From an uncultured Candidatus Melainabacteria bacterium (lineage in GTDB: Bacteria > Cyanobacteriota > Vampirovibrionia > Gastranaerophilales > Gastranaerophilaceae), in assembly GCA_937895785.1 (NCBI GenBank), contig CALBKW010000029.1, positions 1-8,696 on the forward strand: a stretch of DNA of 8,696 nucleotides, read 5' to 3'. Shown here one piece after another: positions 6,577-8,696 of this stretch. Position 1 is the stretch's first letter. Every line of letters begins with the position of its first letter. The notes beneath the pieces are model-generated. The model did not search any database. It was given only the letters and a program-made list of their open reading frames with translations, and was not told where the DNA came from. A program made the position numbers and the translations under genes.

Positions 6577-6588
6577 TCTAAAAAAATA

Positions 6589-6618
6589 TTGTGCCAAAAA
6601 CCTTGTTCATGAGATAAT
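6589..6618 (+). promoter_or_regulatory. Possible promoter of gltX
   Basis: TTGTGC (6589-6594) and GATAAT (6613-6618) are 18 bp apart, a fair sigma-70-type pair, with a predicted start near 6625 and the ribosome binding site GAAGG just downstream. It would let gltX be expressed independently of the gene before it. Confidence 0.4.
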
Positions 6619-6651
6619 TAAAATATCAGAAGAAGGAAAGAAGGTAAATTT

Positions 6652-8115
6652 ATGTCAGATGTAAGAGTTAGAATTGCACCATCACCAAGTGGAAACCTTC
6701 ACGTTGGTACAGCAAGAACAGCTTTGTTTAACTATTTATACGCTAAAAAAGTTGGCGGTAAATTCGTTTTAAGAATTGAAGACACAGATGCTGAGCGTAC
6801 AAGCCAAGCATATATTGATAACATTTTTGATAGCTTAAAAGCTTTAGGCTTAAACTGGGACGAAGGTCCAGATGTAGGCGGTCCTTATGGTCCTTACACT
6901 CAATCTGAAAGATTTGATATTTATCCAAAATATGTTCAAATCTTATTAGAAAAAGGGTTTGCTTACGAATGTTTCTGCACTCCAGAAGAATTAGAAGCAG
7001 AAAAAGAAAAAGCTACAAAAAATAAAAAAGCTTATGTATATTCTAAAAAATGTGAAAACTTAACTGATATTGAAAAAGACAGATTAAGAGCAGAAGGTAG
7101 AAAACCTGCAATTCGTTTTTCTGTTGAAAAAGCAACAAAAGCTTTCCACGATTCGTCAATTATCCACTTTGATGACCTTGTAAAAGGTGATTTGCACCAA
7201 GATACAAACCTAATTGGTGACTTTGTAATCATGAAATCAAATGGTTCTCCAACTTACAACTTTGCGGTTGTAATTGACGATATGTTGATGAAAATTTCAC
7301 ACATTATCCGTGGTGAAGACCATATTTCAAATACATTCAAACAAATTTTAATCTACGAAGCATTAGGTGCAGAAGTTCCAAGATTTGGTCACTTAGGCAT
7401 GATTTTAGCACCTGATAGAAGTAAATTATCAAAACGTCACGGCGCAACTGCGGTTTCTGAATTTGTTGAAAAAGGTTACTTAACAGATGCTTTAATCAAC
7501 TTTGTCGCATTATTAGGCTGGGCTCCATCAGATGGAAACGAAATTAAATCAGTTGACGAAATCGCTCAAGACTTTAGAATCAATGAAGTTTCATCTTCAA
7601 ACTCAATTTTTGAATATGACAAATTAAACTGGATGAACAGCCAATATATCAAGAAACTTGATATCAACGATTTGAAAGAAAGATTAAAACCGTTCTTAAC
7701 TAAATATGATTTATCTACAATGACTGATGAACAATATACTCACATGGTTGAAATCACAAGAGATCCATTAACAATTCTTTCTGATATCACAGATGCAGTT
7801 TCATATTTCTTTGGTGAAGATGTAGAAATTGATCCAGAAGTCCAAACTACAGTTCTTGATACAGAAGTTTCTCAAGATGTTCTAAAAGCATTTGCAGAAC
7901 AAGCAAAAGATTGGGAATGGACAGAAGAAAACCTACACGAAAAACTTGAAGCATTCCGCGGTTTCTACAAAGAAAAAGGCGTAAAAGCTAAAGTAACAAT
8001 GTGGGCTATCAGAGCTGCCGTTACGGGTAGAACTCGTGGTGCTGATATGGTTGGCACACTTGTCATCCTTGGTAAAGATAAAACTTTACACCGAGTAGCT
8101 AAAGCCATTAAATAA
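6652..8115 (+). CDS. gltX: Glutamyl-tRNA synthetase
   Basis: This 487-residue class I aminoacyl-tRNA synthetase has the normal length. It joins glutamate to tRNA-Glu in the cytosol using ATP. The N-terminal signature APSPSGNLHVGTARTALFN (9-27) holds the HIGH-type motif. LRIEDTD (40-46) is the glutamate-binding region and KLSKR (258-262) is the KMSKS loop. C107-F-C109, Y130 and C134 match the spacing of the zinc site of the E. coli enzyme, so zinc binding is likely. ISHIIRGEDHISNT (215-228) is the usual core, and the C-terminal helical cage ends with WAIRAAVTGRTRGADM and LGKDKTLHRV. ATG 6652 has GAAGG 7 nt upstream. Whether it also charges tRNA-Gln depends on GatCAB genes not in this window. 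It is more GC-rich and regular in codon use than its neighbours, as expected for a highly expressed gene. Confidence 0.98.
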   Translation: MSDVRVRIAPSPSGNLHVGTARTALFNYLYAKKVGGKFVLRIEDTDAERTSQAYIDNIFDSLKALGLNWDEGPDVGGPYGPYTQSERFDIYPKYVQILLEKGFAYECFCTPEELEAEKEKATKNKKAYVYSKKCENLTDIEKDRLRAEGRKPAIRFSVEKATKAFHDSSIIHFDDLVKGDLHQDTNLIGDFVIMKSNGSPTYNFAVVIDDMLMKISHIIRGEDHISNTFKQILIYEALGAEVPRFGHLGMILAPDRSKLSKRHGATAVSEFVEKGYLTDALINFVALLGWAPSDGNEIKSVDEIAQDFRINEVSSSNSIFEYDKLNWMNSQYIKKLDINDLKERLKPFLTKYDLSTMTDEQYTHMVEITRDPLTILSDITDAVSYFFGEDVEIDPEVQTTVLDTEVSQDVLKAFAEQAKDWEWTEENLHEKLEAFRGFYKEKGVKAKVTMWAIRAAVTGRTRGADMVGTLVILGKDKTLHRVAKAIK

Positions 8116-8148
8116 CCAAGTTAGGCAATTATAAAATTTACAAATAAT

Positions 8149-8187
8149 AAATATACTCTCTTTTGTATAACAAAGGAGGGTATATTT
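8149..8187 (+). promoter_or_regulatory. 17-bp hairpin covering the ribosome binding site of the next gene
   Basis: Bases 8149-8165 pair with 8171-8187 over 17 positions (15 Watson-Crick pairs and two G-U pairs) around the 5-nt loop TATAA. The right arm contains AAAGGAGG (8172-8179), the Shine-Dalgarno of the gene starting at 8190. The stem is followed by TT and the ATG. It may silence translation, or may be a weak terminator for gltX, since the right arm ends in a run of five T. Confidence 0.6.
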
Positions 8188-8189
8188 TT

Positions 8190-8480
8190 ATGGATAACAT
8201 TAACAAAACAATTTACGAAATCGTTGCGGAAAGTGATAGCAACAGAATTACAGTATTTACAAATCATTTAAAAATCGACGGCTTTGTTTATCAATGTGAC
8301 GGTAAATGTAAAGAGGTTGCAAACGGAATGTTAACCCTAAACGATGCTATCGTATGCAGAATTGATGATTATTGTACTTGCGATGAAGATGAGTGCACCT
8401 GCAATGATATAGCCTGTTTCAAATATGATTGGCTAAACATTATGCATTCAAAAATTGTTTCATTTAGCGTCTTAAAATAA
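8190..8480 (+). CDS. Small cysteine-rich protein of unknown function
   Basis: The start is ATG 8190, 10 nt after AAAGGAGG; a TTG at 8163 would put that site inside the gene. The 96-residue protein has no signal peptide or membrane segment. Residues 19-60 look like a small beta-barrel (RITVFTNHLKIDGFVY, then MLTLNDAIVCRIDD). This faintly resembles Sm/LSm-type strand patterns, but I would not assign the fold. It has eight cysteines at 36, 40, 56, 62, 64, 69, 71 and 76, including CxxxC and CTCDEDECTC (62-71), an acidic double CxC that could hold a metal or redox centre. It follows gltX by 74 bp and converges on an ATP-grasp enzyme that also ends in clustered cysteines. No function can be assigned. 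Confidence 0.75.
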   Translation: MDNINKTIYEIVAESDSNRITVFTNHLKIDGFVYQCDGKCKEVANGMLTLNDAIVCRIDDYCTCDEDECTCNDIACFKYDWLNIMHSKIVSFSVLK

Positions 8481-8513
8481 AAAAAGAAGGGGCGAAGCCG
8501 TTGGCTTCGCCCC
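8477..8513 (-). terminator. Intrinsic terminator of the ATP-grasp gene
   Basis: An 11-bp perfect stem GGGGCGAAGCC / GGCTTCGCCCC (8489-8499 with 8503-8513) has a 3-nt loop. Read on the minus strand it is followed by TTC, a run of seven T and ATTTT, so it ends the minus-strand gene, 26 bp after its stop codon. On the plus strand only TAAATT follows, so it is a poor terminator for the Cys-rich gene. A small AT-rich 7-bp hairpin (8524-8530 with 8534-8540) lies between stop and stem. Confidence 0.93.
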
Positions 8514-8539
8514 TAAATTATATATAATCTCAAAGATTA

Positions 8540-8696
8540 TTATTTGCAATCACAACCGCAACCACAACTGCAGCAAGTTAAGCCTAAAGCTTCTTTAGCT
8601 TCTTCAAGTCTAACTTTGATACGACCGTCTACTGCGATACCTTCACCTGATTTTTCAGAAATTAATAATGGGTTAATATCTAATTCATCAATGAAT
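8540..8696 (-). CDS. ATP-grasp acyl-CoA synthetase (ADP-forming type), C-terminal fragment with Cys-rich tail
   Basis: The 51 visible residues begin FIDELDINPLLISEK, continue GIAVDGRIKVRLEEAKEALG and end LTCCSCGCGCDCK before TAA. The ELDINPLLI...AVDGRI pattern is the end of the ATP-grasp domain of NDP-forming acyl-CoA synthetases, such as acetate-CoA ligase (ADP-forming), which convert acyl-CoA, ADP and phosphate to acid, ATP and CoA. SucC-like ligases share a related motif. The start lies outside the window. The family normally stops at or soon after the last helix; here a tail of six cysteines in 10 residues is added, possibly a metal- or cluster-binding extension. The gene is on its own transcript, closed by the terminator at 8477-8513. 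The enzyme assignment rests on a short fragment. Confidence 0.65.
   Translation of the reverse strand, partial: FIDELDINPLLISEKSGEGIAVDGRIKVRLEEAKEALGLTCCSCGCGCDCK

Noticed and set aside
8489..8513. Strong plus-strand terminator for the Cys-rich gene
   Set aside because: The stem is strong but no U tract follows on the plus strand, so it was assigned to the minus-strand gene.

Overview
The window is about one-third GC and codes for a Gram-negative-type (two-membrane) bacterium. It holds the end of an autotransporter with an outer-membrane beta-barrel and a secreted Spy/CpxP-like periplasmic protein. The low GC and a GltX that reads like cyanobacterial-type enzymes (from memory, not a search) would fit a gut Melainabacteria/Gastranaerophilales genome. 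That placement is an inference. I see no phage, transposon, CRISPR or RNA gene, and no stretch of 300 bases without a gene.

Layout. Bases 2-1510 (+) are the C-terminal part of an autotransporter, closed by a strong intrinsic terminator (1525-1561). Bases 1607-2772 (+) are a two-gene operon of maltose/galactoside-type O-acetyltransferases. They meet, 3 bp apart, a convergent periplasmic LTxxQ protein (2776-3249, -). Next come a single-domain CheY-like response regulator (3468-3866, +), whose start codon appears to be ATA, and a convergent 703-residue PocR-GAF-PAS histidine kinase (3874-5985, -) only 7 bp away. The kinase is divergent from a small membrane-anchored protein of unknown function (6124-6576, +), which looks leaderless. 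Glutamyl-tRNA synthetase gltX follows (6652-8115, +). A 96-residue cysteine-rich protein (8190-8480, +), whose ribosome binding site lies inside a 17-bp hairpin, converges on the C-terminus of an ATP-grasp acyl-CoA synthetase (8540-8696, -). That synthetase also ends in a cysteine-rich tail.

How the genes may work together. The kinase and regulator are probably partners: the kinase has no receiver or output domain, and the regulator has no output domain and sits beside it. The two acetyltransferases share a transcript and may modify related sugars. Other neighbours look like ordinary, unrelated housekeeping or envelope genes.

I do not see a convincing undescribed multigene system. The most useful leads are the ATA start of the response regulator, the leaderless small membrane protein, the hairpin hiding the ribosome binding site of the Cys-rich gene, and the two adjacent cysteine-rich termini.
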